Of a stretch of DNA of 64,000 nucleotides, positions 41,101 to 50,082 are shown in pieces (within the stretch, counting starts at the first letter, position 1; every line of letters begins with the position of its first letter). Both the position numbers and the translations under genes were made by a program. The notes beneath the pieces are model-generated. The model had not been told where the DNA came from, searched no databases, and saw only the letters and a list, made by a program, of their open reading frames with translations. Source of the stretch: Staphylococcus felis (GTDB taxonomy: Bacteria > Bacillota > Bacilli > Staphylococcales > Staphylococcaceae); NCBI RefSeq assembly GCF_003012915.1, contig NZ_CP027770.1:992001-1056000 (forward strand), written 5' to 3'.

Positions 41101-42074
41101 GCACAGGAAAAGTGGATGAGAAAGGAAACTGGAGTGTATCAGTACCACCAACGGAAGTGTTGGAAGAGGGAGAAGTCATTACAGTTGTCAACAAAGATAA
41201 CAACGGTAACACATCAGAGCCAGGAACAGGAACAGTAACAGATACAATTGCGCCAGATGCACCGAAGGTGAACAATCCACAACCAGGAGACAAAGAAGTG
41301 ACTGGAACAGGAGAACCAGGAACAACAGTTGTCGTAACATTCCCGAATGGGGAAACAGGCACAGGAAAAGTGGATGAGAAAGGAAACTGGAGTGTATCAG
41401 TACCACCAACAGAAGTGTTGGAAGAAGGAGAAATCATTACAGTTGTCAACAAAGATAACAACGGTAACACATCAGAGCCAGGAACAGGAACAGTAACAGA
41501 TACAATTGCGCCAGATGCACCGAAGGTGAACAATCCACAACCAGGAGACAAAGAAGTGACTGGAACAGGAGAACCAGGAACAACAGTTGTCGTAACATTC
41601 CCGAATGGGGAAACAGGCACAGGAAAAGTGGATGAGAAAGGAAACTGGAGTGTATCAGTACCACCAACGGAAGTGTTGGAAGAGGGAGAAGTCATTACAG
41701 TTGTCAACAAAGATAACAACGGTAACACATCAGAGCCAGGAACAGGTATCGTTACAAGTGATAAAACTGTAACTGGTAAAGGTGAGCCAGGAGAAACGGT
41801 TCTTGTGACATTGCCAAGTGGAGATGTTGTCCCATGTGAAGTGGATGAGAACGGTAATTGGCTAGTCAATATTCCGGCGAATGAAAAAGTAAATGTTGGT
41901 GACATGATAGCTGTGAAAGATCATAAAGGTAATATGAGTAAATCAAAAGTAGAAATGTTACCGGAAACAGGATCAAATGGTGAAAATCATACAGCTTTAT
42001 TCGGAGGATTAATGGCTGGATTAGGATCATTATTCTTAATCGGAAGACGCCGTAAACATCAAGAAGAAAAATAA
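35121..42074 (+). CDS. YSIRK/LPETG surface protein with Rib-like, He_PIG/TSP3 and Ig-like repeats (2317 aa)
   Basis: Domain order: YSIRK signal ([17 protein letters not shown], cleavage near AQAEE), an acidic Ser/Glu-rich linker (to about 195), a helical segment, and a large N-terminal region (about 270-840) I cannot assign. A Rib-like domain (about 855-930) follows, then six near-identical 142-aa units pairing a putative Ig (He_PIG) fold ([19 protein letters not shown]) with a calcium-binding TSP3 stretch ([18 protein letters not shown]). Five 86-aa Ig-like domains, LPETG (residue 2280), a hydrophobic segment and RRRKHQEEK end it. Repeats should make a calcium-stiffened stalk. Odd point: a lone Cys ([10 protein letters not shown]) shortly before LPETG. 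A GAGGGG site precedes the ATG. Confidence 0.87.
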   Translation: MAKNNKPNSRSLDFLPNRQNKYSIRKFTVGTASILVGVTLLLGAHNDAQAEEISQKANATEENTKENDEDNLNSLENSGPAAIEEERAEEEASLQDDAATSTEEDSDEAVQPAEEPVVNSDSNEVEAIDSNSNKETIEMTEENTPSQSNSIDNETLQTPPADTENTIKEDKPEVTKSLETDEEATHDNKEHNTDVVLIDSVVDSETAVTYLSKSNNISKEKATQIVNNLGVDLENVTPKALQKAIVDALANEQNKYDVQASTAAIRKPNALTNSFVTGTTRFFVAVQPKQDIPQNETYQPHAKQAPTHYRYGQVGVAKEAIANLNVLPKDARYSWKDNSVFQKVGNQLATIVVTYADNTVDEVKAPIFVAYGYEEDGEKYSGVAYSAENKFETTNADVFIAPRTEDLTSDESRQENTIDFSLSTVYNLNRVTSGMTTYIELDERIAKYVTKITGNIGQVDAGAKPNRPFEWERVRNAKGELTNTWKHRTFNALGYSDKQTSVFLGDSPAVSQVSASQIHLEDSIRNLMNEDTLLQNGDLTFRTYTTNKDGQIILNTDRNNYFQVADEAKDELVEGTNLTERNWFNDSGTITHFEPQAGPNGGIVFDQYINKDSRGTLNGYGAQPNKNWEYRFEIDPRLLKYVDDVEIHYIKEDGKSWEVSESLKNRFDNESNALGGTKREGWNDFEYRFNNGDKIESTYTGNPTDGGPQTGISGTRGPVAWFDTREQSQDKPNGYKHQDSELKPGQGYFTLDSVASNVDARQLNFKPGLIDPARVRVVAKLKDGITLNDVLGENRDENFAFRGYLVNKNNEIIPSSAGSGFYQALDVDGDGVADEIDNEIVIPDPPTPIADNFTPQGQGIETNVGEVPDPKSGITNINELPANATYHWEVVPNVSVPTEEGNPIEANVIVTYEDGSQDKVAVPITVKDIPNEAPTITPIEDKTVVEGQPIEAIPVTTTDDSGEKPTVEVEGLPPGLTYNTETGVIEGTPEVPDWRDDLPNKDFEEERDYTVTVTSTDGDGATTTEDFTIKVQRDTDKDGNPDVRDTDDDGDGVPDQDELDNGKNPKDGTDQNNTPPTITPIEDKTVVEGQPIEAIPVTTTDDSGEKPTVEVEGLPPGLTYNTETGVIEGTPEVPDWRDDLPNKDFEEERDYTVTVTSTDGDGATTTEDFTIKVQRDTDKDGNPDVRDTDDDGDGVPDQDELDNGKNPKDGTDQNNTPPTITPIEDKTVVEGQPIEAIPVTTTDDSGEKPTVEVEGLPPGLTYNTETGVIEGTPEVPDWRDDLPNKDFEEERDYTVTVTSTDGDGATTTEDFTIKVQRDTDKDGNPDVRDTDDDGDGVPDQDELDNGKNPKDGTDQNNTPPTITPIEDKTVVEGQPIEAIPVTTTDDSGEKPTVEVEGLPPGLTYNTETGVIEGTPEVPDWRDDLPNKDFEEERDYTVTVTSTDGDGATTTEDFTIKVQRDTDKDGNPDVRDTDDDGDGVPDQDELDNGKNPKDGTDQNNTPPTITPIEDKTVVEGQPIEAIPVTTTDDSGEKPTVEVEGLPPGLTYNTETGVIEGTPEVPDWRDDLPNKDFEEERDYTVTVTSTDEDGATTTEDFTIKIQRDTDKDGNPDVRDTDDDGDGVPDQDELDNGKNPKDGTDQNNTPPTITPIEDKTVVEGQPIEAIPVTTTDDSGEKPTVKVEGLPPGLTYNTETGVIEGTPEVPDWRDDLPNKDFEEERDYTVTVTSTDEDGATTTEDFTIKVQRDTDKDGNPDVRDTDDDGDGVPDQDELDKGTNPKDSSDTPDVVAPDAPKVNNPQPGDKEVTGTGEPGTTVVVTFPNGETGTGKVDEKGNWSVPVPPTEVLEEGEIITVVNKDNNGNTSEPGTGTVTDTIAPDAPKVNNPQPGDKEVTGTGEPGTTVVVTFPNGETGTGKVDEKGNWSVSVPPTEVLEEGEVITVVNKDNNGNTSEPGTGTVTDTIAPDAPKVNNPQPGDKEVTGTGEPGTTVVVTFPNGETGTGKVDEKGNWSVSVPPTEVLEEGEVITVVNKDNNGNTSEPGTGTVTDTIAPDAPKVNNPQPGDKEVTGTGEPGTTVVVTFPNGETGTGKVDEKGNWSVSVPPTEVLEEGEIITVVNKDNNGNTSEPGTGTVTDTIAPDAPKVNNPQPGDKEVTGTGEPGTTVVVTFPNGETGTGKVDEKGNWSVSVPPTEVLEEGEVITVVNKDNNGNTSEPGTGIVTSDKTVTGKGEPGETVLVTLPSGDVVPCEVDENGNWLVNIPANEKVNVGDMIAVKDHKGNMSKSKVEMLPETGSNGENHTALFGGLMAGLGSLFLIGRRRKHQEEK
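37921..40476 (+). repeat. Six tandem 426-bp repeats
   Basis: Six units (for example starting 37921, 38347, 38773) are almost identical in DNA, each encoding one He_PIG-plus-TSP3 unit of 142 aa. The few differences (GDGA/EDGA, VEVEG/VKVEG) cluster in the last two units. Confidence 0.92.
40476..41765 (+). repeat. Five tandem 258-bp repeats
   Basis: Five near-identical units encode [23 protein letters not shown] Ig-like domains. The unit length equals that of the repeats in the other two surface genes, but the sequence is distinct. Confidence 0.9.
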
Positions 42075-42120
42075 CTGTTAAAGTTAAAAAACTGAGATGA
42101 ACATAACTCAATAATCATTA

Positions 42121-42165
42121 AAATCCGAGGTTTTCGTAAAATTTACAAAAGCCTCGGATTTTTCT
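42121..42165 (+). terminator. Terminator of the 2317-aa surface-protein gene, target of the intron
   Basis: AAATCCGAGG (42121-42130) pairs with CCTCGGATTT (42152-42161), and the stem extends inwards (TTTT-c-GTAAA with TTTAC-AAAA). A T-run follows, and the intron begins at 42166. Confidence 0.85.
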
Positions 42166-44033
42166 GTGCGCCCGGCATGGGTAACATCTTGACGGTGAAA
42201 GTCCGTTACAGGCTTGGTAGTAGGAACTGTTAGCGAAAGACAAGGGTGTCCATTGCGAAGTGGAATCTGAAGGAAGTCGGACGCAAACACTCGCACTGAC
42301 GAACAGAAACATCATACAAGGCTATGTAGAATGGATGAATCTGCAGAACAAGATAAAGTCCAATACTACCCGAGTTCTATATAGTAAATGATGCGGTGGC
42401 ATGAGTGGAAAGAGGTTACATCTTACCCGGGGAGGTCTCATCAGCGGTACTCTACCGTAGTAACAACGAATGATGAGAAGTCAGCAGAAGTCATAGTAGG
42501 GAAAATGTACCGAAGGACTGAACAATATTCAATACAAAGTAAAGATTGGAGGTTATAGATTTACGACGTACAGAATACGGTTTAATCGGCAGCTTATGGA
42601 AGGATAAGTAGTGGAACGAAAAAAAAGAATACATAAGTGTGTACAGTAAATCTTAGGTGAAATGAAAGAAATGTATCGTAAGTCTCCATCATTGATGGAG
42701 CTTGTTGTAAGACCAGACAACATAGAAAAAGCTATCAAGAAAGTTAAGAAAAACAAAGGTGCTCCTGGAATTGACGGCATGAAAGTCAGTGAACTTCGTG
42801 CTCACTTTGCGCAGTACTTTTCACAGATAACGAAAAAACTGCTTGAAGGCACATACCAACCTCAAGCAGTTCGAAAAGTGCAAATTCCCAAACCAAATGG
42901 GAAAATGCGTGTGCTTGGTATCCCTGTCGCTAGAGACAGGGTAATACAACAAGCGATTAAACAAGTGATTGAACCCAGCATCGACCGAACATTTTCGAAT
43001 CATAGCCATGGTTTCAGACCTAATCGTAGCACAGGAACAGCACTTAAGCAATGCGCTATTTACTACGAAGAGGGCTATAAAATAGCCGTGGATTGTGATT
43101 TGAAACAGTGCTTTGACATGTTAAATCATGATAAGCTGATGTATTTGTTCGAACGCCATGTTCAAGATAAGTCAATTTCAACATTTATCCGTAGAAGTTT
43201 ACAAGTAGGTGCCATTGACCTATCTGGCGAAGTCGCAGAAAGAAAGATAGGTGCACCACAAGGGGGCGTTATCTCTCCTTTACTATGTAATATCTATCTA
43301 CATGAACTGGATAAAGAACTCGAAAAGCGTGGACACCGGTTTGTACGCTATGCAGATGACTTTGTCATCTTTGTACGGACAAAACGTGCAGGTGAACGCG
43401 TAATGATGAGTGTAACGAAATTCATTGAAAAGCAACTGAAGTTGGCTGTCAATGAAGATAAAAGCAGAATAGGAGCAGTCACACGTTTAAAGTTCTTGAG
43501 TTGTCTAATAACCAAGGTAAATGGGGTTTGTCGTTTCAGACCGACTACGGAAGCAAAAAGAAATTTAATACGCGTCTTAAGGAAAATAACGAAACGAAAT
43601 AGACCCGGTACCTTTAAAGACATTATCACTGAAATTAACCAAGTGACGAGAGGCTGGATAAATTACTTTGGTAGAGGTTTTATTAGAGAATTTATTGAAA
43701 ACACGCAATCTTGGTTAAACCGCCGACTTAGACAACTCATACTTAAACGGTGGAAAAGAGTAAGAACTAAGTATAAGATGTTGCGCCAATATGGTCTTGA
43801 CCATAGAAGTGCGATGAAAATCGCACAGTCTCGAAAAAAGTACTGGCGACTATCAAACACGCACGAGGTTCATCGTGCACTTACAACAAAACAACTCTAC
43901 AAGTGGGGACTGATACCATTAACCCAGCTTGCAGAGTTGGCTTACGCAAGATATTGAACCGCCGAGTACGGAACCGTACGCTCGGTGGTGTGAGAGGACG
44001 AGTAGTCAATTAATGGCTACTCTCCTACTCGAT
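42166..44033 (+). mobile_element. Group II intron, probably IIC-like
   Basis: The 5' end GTGCGCCCGG fits the GUGYG intron start. About 500 nt of structured ribozyme sequence lead to the RT/maturase gene. After it comes a domain V-like hairpin (43957-43995: ACCGCCGAG-TACG, loop, CGTA-CG-CTCGGTGGT) and a domain VI-like hairpin (GAGTAG/CTACTC), ending ..CTCGAT (AY end). Insertion directly behind a terminator stem-loop and an RT without endonuclease domain are both typical of group IIC introns. The exact ends are inferred from motifs. Confidence 0.82.
42662..43957 (+). CDS. ltrA: Group II intron reverse transcriptase/maturase
   Basis: The 431-aa protein holds the reverse transcriptase blocks (NKGAPGIDGM, IPKPNGKMRVLGIPVARDR, HGFRPNRS, QGGVISPLLCNIYL, and the catalytic RYADDFVIF near residue 228), then the maturase domain X (GWINYFGR). 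It stops at LAELAYARY with no HNH endonuclease domain. It splices the intron RNA and copies it into new DNA sites. Starts with ATG after an AGGTGA site inside intron domain IV. It appears intact. Confidence 0.92.
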   Translation: MKEMYRKSPSLMELVVRPDNIEKAIKKVKKNKGAPGIDGMKVSELRAHFAQYFSQITKKLLEGTYQPQAVRKVQIPKPNGKMRVLGIPVARDRVIQQAIKQVIEPSIDRTFSNHSHGFRPNRSTGTALKQCAIYYEEGYKIAVDCDLKQCFDMLNHDKLMYLFERHVQDKSISTFIRRSLQVGAIDLSGEVAERKIGAPQGGVISPLLCNIYLHELDKELEKRGHRFVRYADDFVIFVRTKRAGERVMMSVTKFIEKQLKLAVNEDKSRIGAVTRLKFLSCLITKVNGVCRFRPTTEAKRNLIRVLRKITKRNRPGTFKDIITEINQVTRGWINYFGRGFIREFIENTQSWLNRRLRQLILKRWKRVRTKYKMLRQYGLDHRSAMKIAQSRKKYWRLSNTHEVHRALTTKQLYKWGLIPLTQLAELAYARY

Positions 44034-44125
44034 TTTAATTCTCTAAACCTTAAACATACAGTTTTGAAGTGCCATCGTTATCGCTGTGATTGATTTAAAT
44101 AGGACTTAAGTGATGCTAACAAGGG

Positions 44126-45121
44126 TTAGGAAAGCATACCAGTTATCAAAAGAATCATTAAACTTGTCAAAATGAGAATACACCAAGTGATTAAACCAAG
44201 TAAAAGCGGTTTGAAGCCCGCAGATTTAAAGTGTTGAATTTTAACTGATAATCCAACGCCAGCGAGTGCCATCGTAATCAAGAACATTGCAATTGTTTTA
44301 AATAGTGCAATGATATCTGTAGAGAAGTTAAAAATAGTACTGATAAGAGAAGCAAGCATAAACCCAATAATAAATTGAGGCATGATATTCCAAATTGATA
44401 TTTTATTTGATGAATGCGTTTGATAATGGTGTCTTTTGAAATTCCACAAAGCAAGGCCGATTGTTACCGGAATAATAAATAATGTACGGGTCAGTTTGAC
44501 AATTGTCGCGACTTCCAATGCTTTTGAGCCATAAATAGAACTGGCCGCTACCACACTAGATGTATCATTAATCGCTGTACCACTGAAAAAACCAAAAGTG
44601 GTTTGATCCATTTGAAATAAGTAACCTAAATAGGGAAAAAGAATGACGCCAAGTAAATTGAATAAAAAGATGGTTGATATACTTAGCGCAATCACATGTT
44701 CACGTGCTTTGATGACAGGACTTGTTGCTGCAATAGCTGAACCACCACATATTGCTGTACCTACTCCAATTAGAATGCCCGTATTTAAGTCTATTTTGAG
44801 GCATCGGATAAGTATTATTATTGTAACAAGGCATACAAGTAAAGTAATTAGAATAATGGGAAGGGATCGTAATCCCACGTCACCAATTTGACTTAAACTT
44901 AATGTGAATCCAAGCATAATAATGCTATAATGTAAGACATTTTTACTACTAAATGTAATGCCGGGGTGTAATGAATGTGACAAACTTAAGGTGTTGTTCA
45001 GTAAGATACCTATTAGTATTGCAAAAATGGCACTTCCAATAATGGGAAAAAAGTGTCCTAAAATTGTTGAGATTATCGCAATTATACATGTTAGGAAAAT
45101 GCCCTTTAAATATTTAATCAT
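44126..45121 (-). CDS. YeiH/UPF0324 family membrane protein
   Basis: The 331-aa integral membrane protein has about ten hydrophobic segments. The motif VGTAICGGSAIAATSPVI and the later GTAINDTSSVVAAS are hallmarks of the YeiH/UPF0324 (PSE) family, annotated as putative sulfate exporters without firm biochemical proof. A homologue exists in S. aureus. Start ATG at 45121 is preceded by GAAAGGAA. It lies downstream of the intron, convergent with it, and is transcribed towards it. Confidence 0.82.
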   Translation of the reverse strand: MIKYLKGIFLTCIIAIISTILGHFFPIIGSAIFAILIGILLNNTLSLSHSLHPGITFSSKNVLHYSIIMLGFTLSLSQIGDVGLRSLPIILITLLVCLVTIIILIRCLKIDLNTGILIGVGTAICGGSAIAATSPVIKAREHVIALSISTIFLFNLLGVILFPYLGYLFQMDQTTFGFFSGTAINDTSSVVAASSIYGSKALEVATIVKLTRTLFIIPVTIGLALWNFKRHHYQTHSSNKISIWNIMPQFIIGFMLASLISTIFNFSTDIIALFKTIAMFLITMALAGVGLSVKIQHFKSAGFKPLLLGLITWCILILTSLMILLITGMLS

Positions 45122-45215
45122 AATCGTGTTCCTTTCAATATGATAAAAACAAAGATGTTAAAAGAATAATTCAAGCGAGATGCAATTTGCCCTGGCAATA
45201 TTTTCTTCAAGAAAA

Positions 45216-45562
45216 GTGATAATCGGTGTTTTGCAAGTAGGATTCTCGACATAATGTCATGACTCGGTAAAATTTGGGGAGTCTAGGACTTATTTTCTGG
45301 GAATTGATAAACGGTGTCCCAAAAGCAGGATTTTCGGCAGAACGCCATAGCTCAGCAAAATTAAAAAACAATTTTGTTCGCTATGAGGTTCTGCTCAAAT
45401 CCTAAGCGCTTTTGTCGCAACCTCCGCGCTCAACAACCTTGATAGACGGTGTTTCGCATGCAGAGTTTTCGGCATAACTTCGCAATTCTTCAAAATTTGA
45501 GGAACAATTTTTTGAATTGCTCGAGTTATGCTCAAACTCTAAGCGCATGCTCAACAACCTTT
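45216..45562. repeat. Array of dispersed imperfect-palindrome modules
   Basis: At least three modules are seen. The clearest (45327-45402) pairs GGATT, GCAGAAC, ATAGC and CAAAATT with AATTTTG, GCTAT, GTTCTGC and AATCC; another (45462-45540) pairs GAGTTT, GCATAACT and GCAATTC with GAATTGC, AGTTATGC and AAACTC. Modules share ACGGTGT heads and GCTCAACAACCTT tails. The array lies directly behind the stop of the DUF1445 gene (minus strand). Nothing in 45122-45215 stands out. Confidence 0.8.
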
Positions 45563-45577
45563 TGATAAATGTTATTT

Positions 45578-46366
45578 TTAGTTTTTAAGAAAAGTTTCCT
45601 TTTTATCAGTAATAAACATATAACCCGGGGAATGTGTAATCATTAGGTCGGGTTTTGTTTTTAATGCTACAGATTGAGGGGTTACTCCGCATGCCCAAAA
45701 GACTGGGATTTCATCGTCATGAATATTTACAGGTTGGCCATAGTCGGGTTTATTAATGTCTTTGATACCAATAACAGATGGATTACCGAGGTGTAATGGT
45801 GTGCCGTGTGTGGCACGATAATGACTCGTAATATCAACAGCTTCGATAGCTTGAGCCGGTGTCATTAGGCGCATACTTACAGTGACTGGACCATGAAAAA
45901 TACCTGCTGGCTGAGTTTGTATATTTGTAACGTACATAGGGACGTTATGTCCTTCTTCGATATGACGTACGGGGATTTTTGCATCTAATAGTGCGCGTTC
46001 AAAAGAAAAGCTACAACCGATCAAAAAGCATACCATATCTTCGTTATAGTATGCTTCAATATGATTTGTTTCTTCTATAAAAACCCCGTTTCGATAAATA
46101 CGATAATGACCTACGTCATAGCGGATATCCGCATGAGGTGCAAAGTTAGGAAAATGAACAGCACCGTCCTCAGTTATATCGAGTACAGGACACGGTTTAG
46201 GATTTCGTTGACAAAACTTCAAAAAGTCGTAAGCATCATGTTTAGGTAAAATGACTACATTTGCTTGGATATAACCAGTTGAGATCCCGCTTGTGGGCTG
46301 ATTGATCTGGCCTTTGCGTATTTTTTCTCTAGCTTCATGTGGTAATAAATCGCCTAAATCTTCCAT
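45578..46366 (-). CDS. Putative hydro-lyase of the DUF1445 family
   Basis: The 262-aa soluble protein matches the DUF1445/UPF0317 family: GCSFSFERALLDAKIPVRH, TVSMRL, and FWACGVTPQSVAL near the C-terminus. The family is annotated as putative hydro-lyase and is related to mitochondrial D-glutamate cyclase, but bacterial function is unproven. The start follows an AGGAGGG site. It is divergent from ipdC, with 148 nt between them. Confidence 0.85.
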   Translation of the reverse strand: MEDLGDLLPHEAREKIRKGQINQPTSGISTGYIQANVVILPKHDAYDFLKFCQRNPKPCPVLDITEDGAVHFPNFAPHADIRYDVGHYRIYRNGVFIEETNHIEAYYNEDMVCFLIGCSFSFERALLDAKIPVRHIEEGHNVPMYVTNIQTQPAGIFHGPVTVSMRLMTPAQAIEAVDITSHYRATHGTPLHLGNPSVIGIKDINKPDYGQPVNIHDDEIPVFWACGVTPQSVALKTKPDLMITHSPGYMFITDKKETFLKN

Positions 46367-46514
46367 AAAATCCCTCCTAAGTCTAGCTTTGATTAAAGTA
46401 TAGATGTTTATTTTGAGAAGTGCAATGGGTCTTATAGGTCAATAGAGTTGCCTTAATTAAAGTTGGAATGTAGAATATAGATGTATGGAATTTAATAGAA
46501 GGATGGGGTATTAA

Positions 46515-48155
46515 ATGAAGAGACGAGTAGGACAATTTTTAATAGATGAAATTGCAAAGTACAACGTTGATAAAATATTTGGCGTTCCTGGAGATTTCAA
46601 CCTAGCCTTTTTAGATGATATCATAGCCCACGATCAGCTAGAATGGGTCGGAAATACGAATGAACTAAATGCAAGTTATGCTGCTGATGGCTATGCCCGT
46701 ATTAAGGGGCTTTCTGCTTTAGTGACGACATTTGGTGTAGGAGAATTAAGCGCAATTAATGGTATTGCAGGTTCATATGCTGAAAATGTCCCAGTCATCG
46801 CTATTACAGGGGCACCAACAATTCAAGCTGAAAAGTCGGGGCGCTATATACACCATTCACTTGGAACTGGAACTTTTGATGATTATCGCAAAATGTTTGA
46901 ACCTATTACAACGACTCAGGCATACATTACGACAGATAATGCACTTGAAGAAATACCAAGAGTCATACAAGCTGCGTATGATGAAAAGCGTCCAGTTCAT
47001 ATTCATTTGCCAATTGATGTAGCAATGAAAGAGATAGACGTACCAGAGCGCGTGGAATACCCTGAAAAAACGAGCTTTGACTTAACAGCGACAATGTCTA
47101 AAGTGGAAAAGGCATTGAAAAATGCGCAACAACCTACACTGATTGTGGGGCATCAAATTAACAGTTATCATCTACATGATGAAGTACAGGCATTAGCTGA
47201 AAAGATGAATTTACCAGTTGCCCAACTTTCTTTTGGTAAAACTGCATTTAAAGAGTCTTCATCTCAATATATGGGAATATATGATGGTAGTATTGCGGCA
47301 CCGCGCATTCGAGACTATGTCGATCAAAGTGACTTGATTATTTTGTTAGGTGCTAAATTAACAGATTCTGCGACTGCAGGTTTTTCACAAGGATTTGATG
47401 AAGAGTCGATTATCACGTTAAATCATAAAGATATTAAAATACAAAATGAAGTAATACAACAACCATCATTGTCGGACATTGTTTCAGCATTTAAGGATAT
47501 TGATTATCAATTTGAAGGTCATTATCCCAAATATGAATGGCCTAGGGAAAATCAATATAGTCTCAATGATGCGCCGTTAACTCAAAAAAAATATTTCGAC
47601 ATCATACAATCGTTTATACGTTCAAATGATGTGATTTTAGCTGATCAAGGGACGTCATTTTTTGGTGGTTATGATTTAGCATTGCCAGATGGGGCGACTT
47701 TTATTGGTCAACCGCTATGGGGGGCAATAGGCTATACATTGCCTGCAACATTGGGGGCACAACTTGCTGATCGAAGTCGACGTCATATATTGTTGATTGG
47801 TGATGGGTCACTACAACTTACTGTTCAAGAAATCTCAACAATGATACGTCAGAAACTTCATCCAATTATATTTGTTATTAATAATGATGGTTATACAGTT
47901 GAACGTAAAATTCATGGCGAGACTGAACCATATAATGATATACAAATGTGGGATTATAAAGCACTACCAGCGCTGTTTGGCGGTCGAAATGTGCCTACGC
48001 ATGACGTCAAAACATCACAAGAATTATATGATACATTAAAACAAATCGAAAATAACCCTAATCAAATGCATTTTGTTGAGGTGCATATGGATGTTCACGA
48101 TGCACCTGAAAAGCTTGAAAAAATTTCGAAAGTGTTTGCTGAACAAAATAAATGA
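46515..48155 (+). CDS. ipdC: Indolepyruvate/phenylpyruvate decarboxylase (thiamine-diphosphate enzyme)
   Basis: The 546-aa protein is a ThDP-dependent 2-oxoacid decarboxylase. It shows IFGVPGDFNLAFLD with NTNELNASYAADGYAR (catalytic Glu), the His-His pair in YIHHSLG, and the ThDP/Mg motif GDGSLQLTVQEIS..NNDGYTVER. Length equals S. aureus IpdC (from memory). It makes an aldehyde and CO2 from indolepyruvate, phenylpyruvate or branched 2-oxoacids; preference cannot be read from sequence. It stands just upstream of the trp operon promoter, which may be a functional link to aromatic amino-acid metabolism. Confidence 0.86.
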   Translation: MKRRVGQFLIDEIAKYNVDKIFGVPGDFNLAFLDDIIAHDQLEWVGNTNELNASYAADGYARIKGLSALVTTFGVGELSAINGIAGSYAENVPVIAITGAPTIQAEKSGRYIHHSLGTGTFDDYRKMFEPITTTQAYITTDNALEEIPRVIQAAYDEKRPVHIHLPIDVAMKEIDVPERVEYPEKTSFDLTATMSKVEKALKNAQQPTLIVGHQINSYHLHDEVQALAEKMNLPVAQLSFGKTAFKESSSQYMGIYDGSIAAPRIRDYVDQSDLIILLGAKLTDSATAGFSQGFDEESIITLNHKDIKIQNEVIQQPSLSDIVSAFKDIDYQFEGHYPKYEWPRENQYSLNDAPLTQKKYFDIIQSFIRSNDVILADQGTSFFGGYDLALPDGATFIGQPLWGAIGYTLPATLGAQLADRSRRHILLIGDGSLQLTVQEISTMIRQKLHPIIFVINNDGYTVERKIHGETEPYNDIQMWDYKALPALFGGRNVPTHDVKTSQELYDTLKQIENNPNQMHFVEVHMDVHDAPEKLEKISKVFAEQNK

Positions 48156-48174
48156 TGATTTATTCGAAAAAGTG

Positions 48175-48203
48175 TTGACATTTAAATGAAAAGACCTTAT
48201 AGT
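48175..48203 (+). promoter_or_regulatory. Sigma-A promoter of the trp operon
   Basis: TTGACA (48175-48180), a 17-nt spacer and TATAGT (48198-48203) give a near-consensus promoter about 20 nt before the first T-box. Confidence 0.85.
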
Positions 48204-48225
48204 ATGAATTATCAAAAAACAAATT

Positions 48226-48438
48226 AGATTGATAGAGTAGTTTTTATGCGTTGTAGCCAATAGAAAGCTAACGGGTGATGTAAGTTAGCACAGCATAAAA
48301 ATGAACTGGGCAATCTGATGTATAATATACGAATAATGAATTTAAAGTATGAGAGATTGAATTTTATCTATTCCTCTTTAAACTAAGGTGGCACCACGGT
48401 AACGCGTCCTTATAGTGAAGCGTTATTGTGGTGTTTTT
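48226..48438 (+). promoter_or_regulatory. T-box riboswitch 1 (tRNA-Trp)
   Basis: Stem I is complete: GATTG..GTTTTTATGC pairs with GCATAAAAA..CAATC, with the AGTA-type loop, a distal hairpin GCTAAC/GTTAGC and the specifier TGG at 48307-48309. The T-box AAGGTGGCACCACGG (48386-48400) can form an antiterminator that competes with a terminator (CACCACG..TAACGC with GCGTTA..TGTGGTG and T5). Uncharged tRNA-Trp should allow read-through. Confidence 0.88.
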
Positions 48439-48451
48439 ATATTAAATATGA

Positions 48452-48656
48452 GGTAAAAATAAGTAGTTTGAGATTAAGGTAGCATTAGAAAGTGAACGGT
48501 TGATGCAAGTTCACACCTCCTCAAATGAATTGGGTTTTACTGAAAGCAGCTAATTGAATCAATAATGAGTGAATAGTCGTGTACAGACTATTAATGAAGG
48601 TGGTACCGCGTGCAAGCGTCCTGAATAATACAAGGGATGTTACACGCGGTTTTTTG
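48452..48656 (+). promoter_or_regulatory. T-box riboswitch 2 (tRNA-Trp), in tandem
   Basis: Stem I: GTAAAA pairs with TTTTAC around a loop with AGTA on one side and the specifier TGG (48531-48533) on the other; TTTGAG/CTCAAA and GTGAAC/GTTCAC close above. The T-box AAGGTGGTACCGCG (48597-48610) is followed by the terminator CCGCGTG..CACGCGG with T6. It lies between T-box 1 and trpE, so both must be passed. Confidence 0.88.
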
Positions 48657-48678
48657 TTTGAATGAGAGGAGGCATTTT

Positions 48679-50082
48679 ATGAAATATGTATATAAGGTAT
48701 TGGATGCATCGATTAATCCAGAAACATTAGCACGTCATAAAGAAAAGAAGATATTGTTAGAGAGTGCATCTACACAAGAGATGAAAGGGCGATATTCAAT
48801 TGTTGCATTTGAAAAGAGTGGCGAAATGATACTTAAAGAAAAAGCACTGCACGTCACAGTAGGAGCCCAAACAGATGTGATAACAGAAGCGCCATTTAAT
48901 GCGTTAAAAGAACTGATAGCGTCATATCAACAAGATATAGTAGATGAACAGTTACAAGCATTACCGTTTGTATCAGGATTAATAGGTTCATGTAGTTTTG
49001 ATTTAGTCCGACATGCATTTCCTACTTTAAGACAGACATCAATTGATGAACAAGGCGATGATGTTCATTTATATATGATTGAATCCGTCTATGTATTTGA
49101 TCATTACAAAGAACAAATCTATCTTATTGCGACTAATTTATTCTCAGGTGAAAGTGATGAACGATTAAATCATCGTCTCAAAGCGATGGAGGATGAATTT
49201 AAAGCGATTGAATTATTTGAAACGCCTTTACATCATCATTTTGGAAAGCCTGAAATTGAAACGAGTGATACAGATGAATCCTTTATAAGACAAGTAGCCT
49301 ATTTTAAATCGCTCACACAACAAGGTGATATTTTTCAAATCGTACCGTCAAGGATATATCGTTATAAGCATTATTTTGGTAACCAAAGAGGACCTTACAG
49401 TTATCGCTTATATCAAAGTTTAAAGCGTAAAAACCCGAGCCCATATATGTTTTATGTCAATATGAGTGATGATATTTTAGTTGGGAGTTCACCAGAAAGT
49501 TTTGTGAGAGTGCGTGGTGACCAAGTGATGACGAATCCTATTGCAGGAACAGCTAAACGCGGACAAACAATTGATGAAGATTATAAAATTGAAAAAGCAC
49601 TGATTCAAGATGAAAAGGAACTCAGCGAACATCATATGCTTGTCGATTTAGGACGAAATGACATCTTGAGGATTGCTAAACAAGGCTCTTTGGAAATACC
49701 GAAGCTAATGATGGTTGAACGATATGAACATGTAATGCATATTGTCAGCGAAGTCACAGCTACAGTTGACTCAAATTTATCTGCTATTGATATCATTGCC
49801 AGTTTACTTCCAACAGGGACTGTATCTGGGGCACCGAAGTTAAGAGCAATACAAAGAATATATGAACAAAAACCTGTCAAACGTGGTGTATATAGTGGCG
49901 GAGTGGGATACATTAATTGCAATGGTGATTTAGATTTAGCATTAGCTATTCGTACAATGGTAATTGACAATCAATATGTGAATGTTGAAGCAGGATGTGG
50001 TGTAGTCTATGATTCAGTACCGGAAAAAGAATTAGAGGAAACACGACTAAAAGCTAAAAGTTTACTGGAGGTGACATTATGA
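48679..50082 (+). CDS. trpE: Anthranilate synthase component I
   Basis: The 467-aa chorismate-binding enzyme makes anthranilate from chorismate, with ammonia from TrpG. Motifs: GDIFQIVPSR, PSPYMFY, IAGTAKRG, ELSEHHMLVDLGRND, PTGTVSGAPK and AGCGVVYDSVPE-type C-terminus. The N-terminal LLES feature for tryptophan feedback is present (KKILLESAS). The reading frame extends upstream into the T-box terminator, but GAGAGGAGG before the ATG at 48679 fixes the start. First gene of the trp operon. Confidence 0.95.
   Translation: MKYVYKVLDASINPETLARHKEKKILLESASTQEMKGRYSIVAFEKSGEMILKEKALHVTVGAQTDVITEAPFNALKELIASYQQDIVDEQLQALPFVSGLIGSCSFDLVRHAFPTLRQTSIDEQGDDVHLYMIESVYVFDHYKEQIYLIATNLFSGESDERLNHRLKAMEDEFKAIELFETPLHHHFGKPEIETSDTDESFIRQVAYFKSLTQQGDIFQIVPSRIYRYKHYFGNQRGPYSYRLYQSLKRKNPSPYMFYVNMSDDILVGSSPESFVRVRGDQVMTNPIAGTAKRGQTIDEDYKIEKALIQDEKELSEHHMLVDLGRNDILRIAKQGSLEIPKLMMVERYEHVMHIVSEVTATVDSNLSAIDIIASLLPTGTVSGAPKLRAIQRIYEQKPVKRGVYSGGVGYINCNGDLDLALAIRTMVIDNQYVNVEAGCGVVYDSVPEKELEETRLKAKSLLEVTL

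Noticed and set aside
40415..41905. 496-codon open frame on the minus strand
   Set aside because: It runs antisense through the 258-bp repeats of the LPETG gene. Its Ser/Thr/Pro/Val composition simply mirrors the repeat codons, and it has no start signals.
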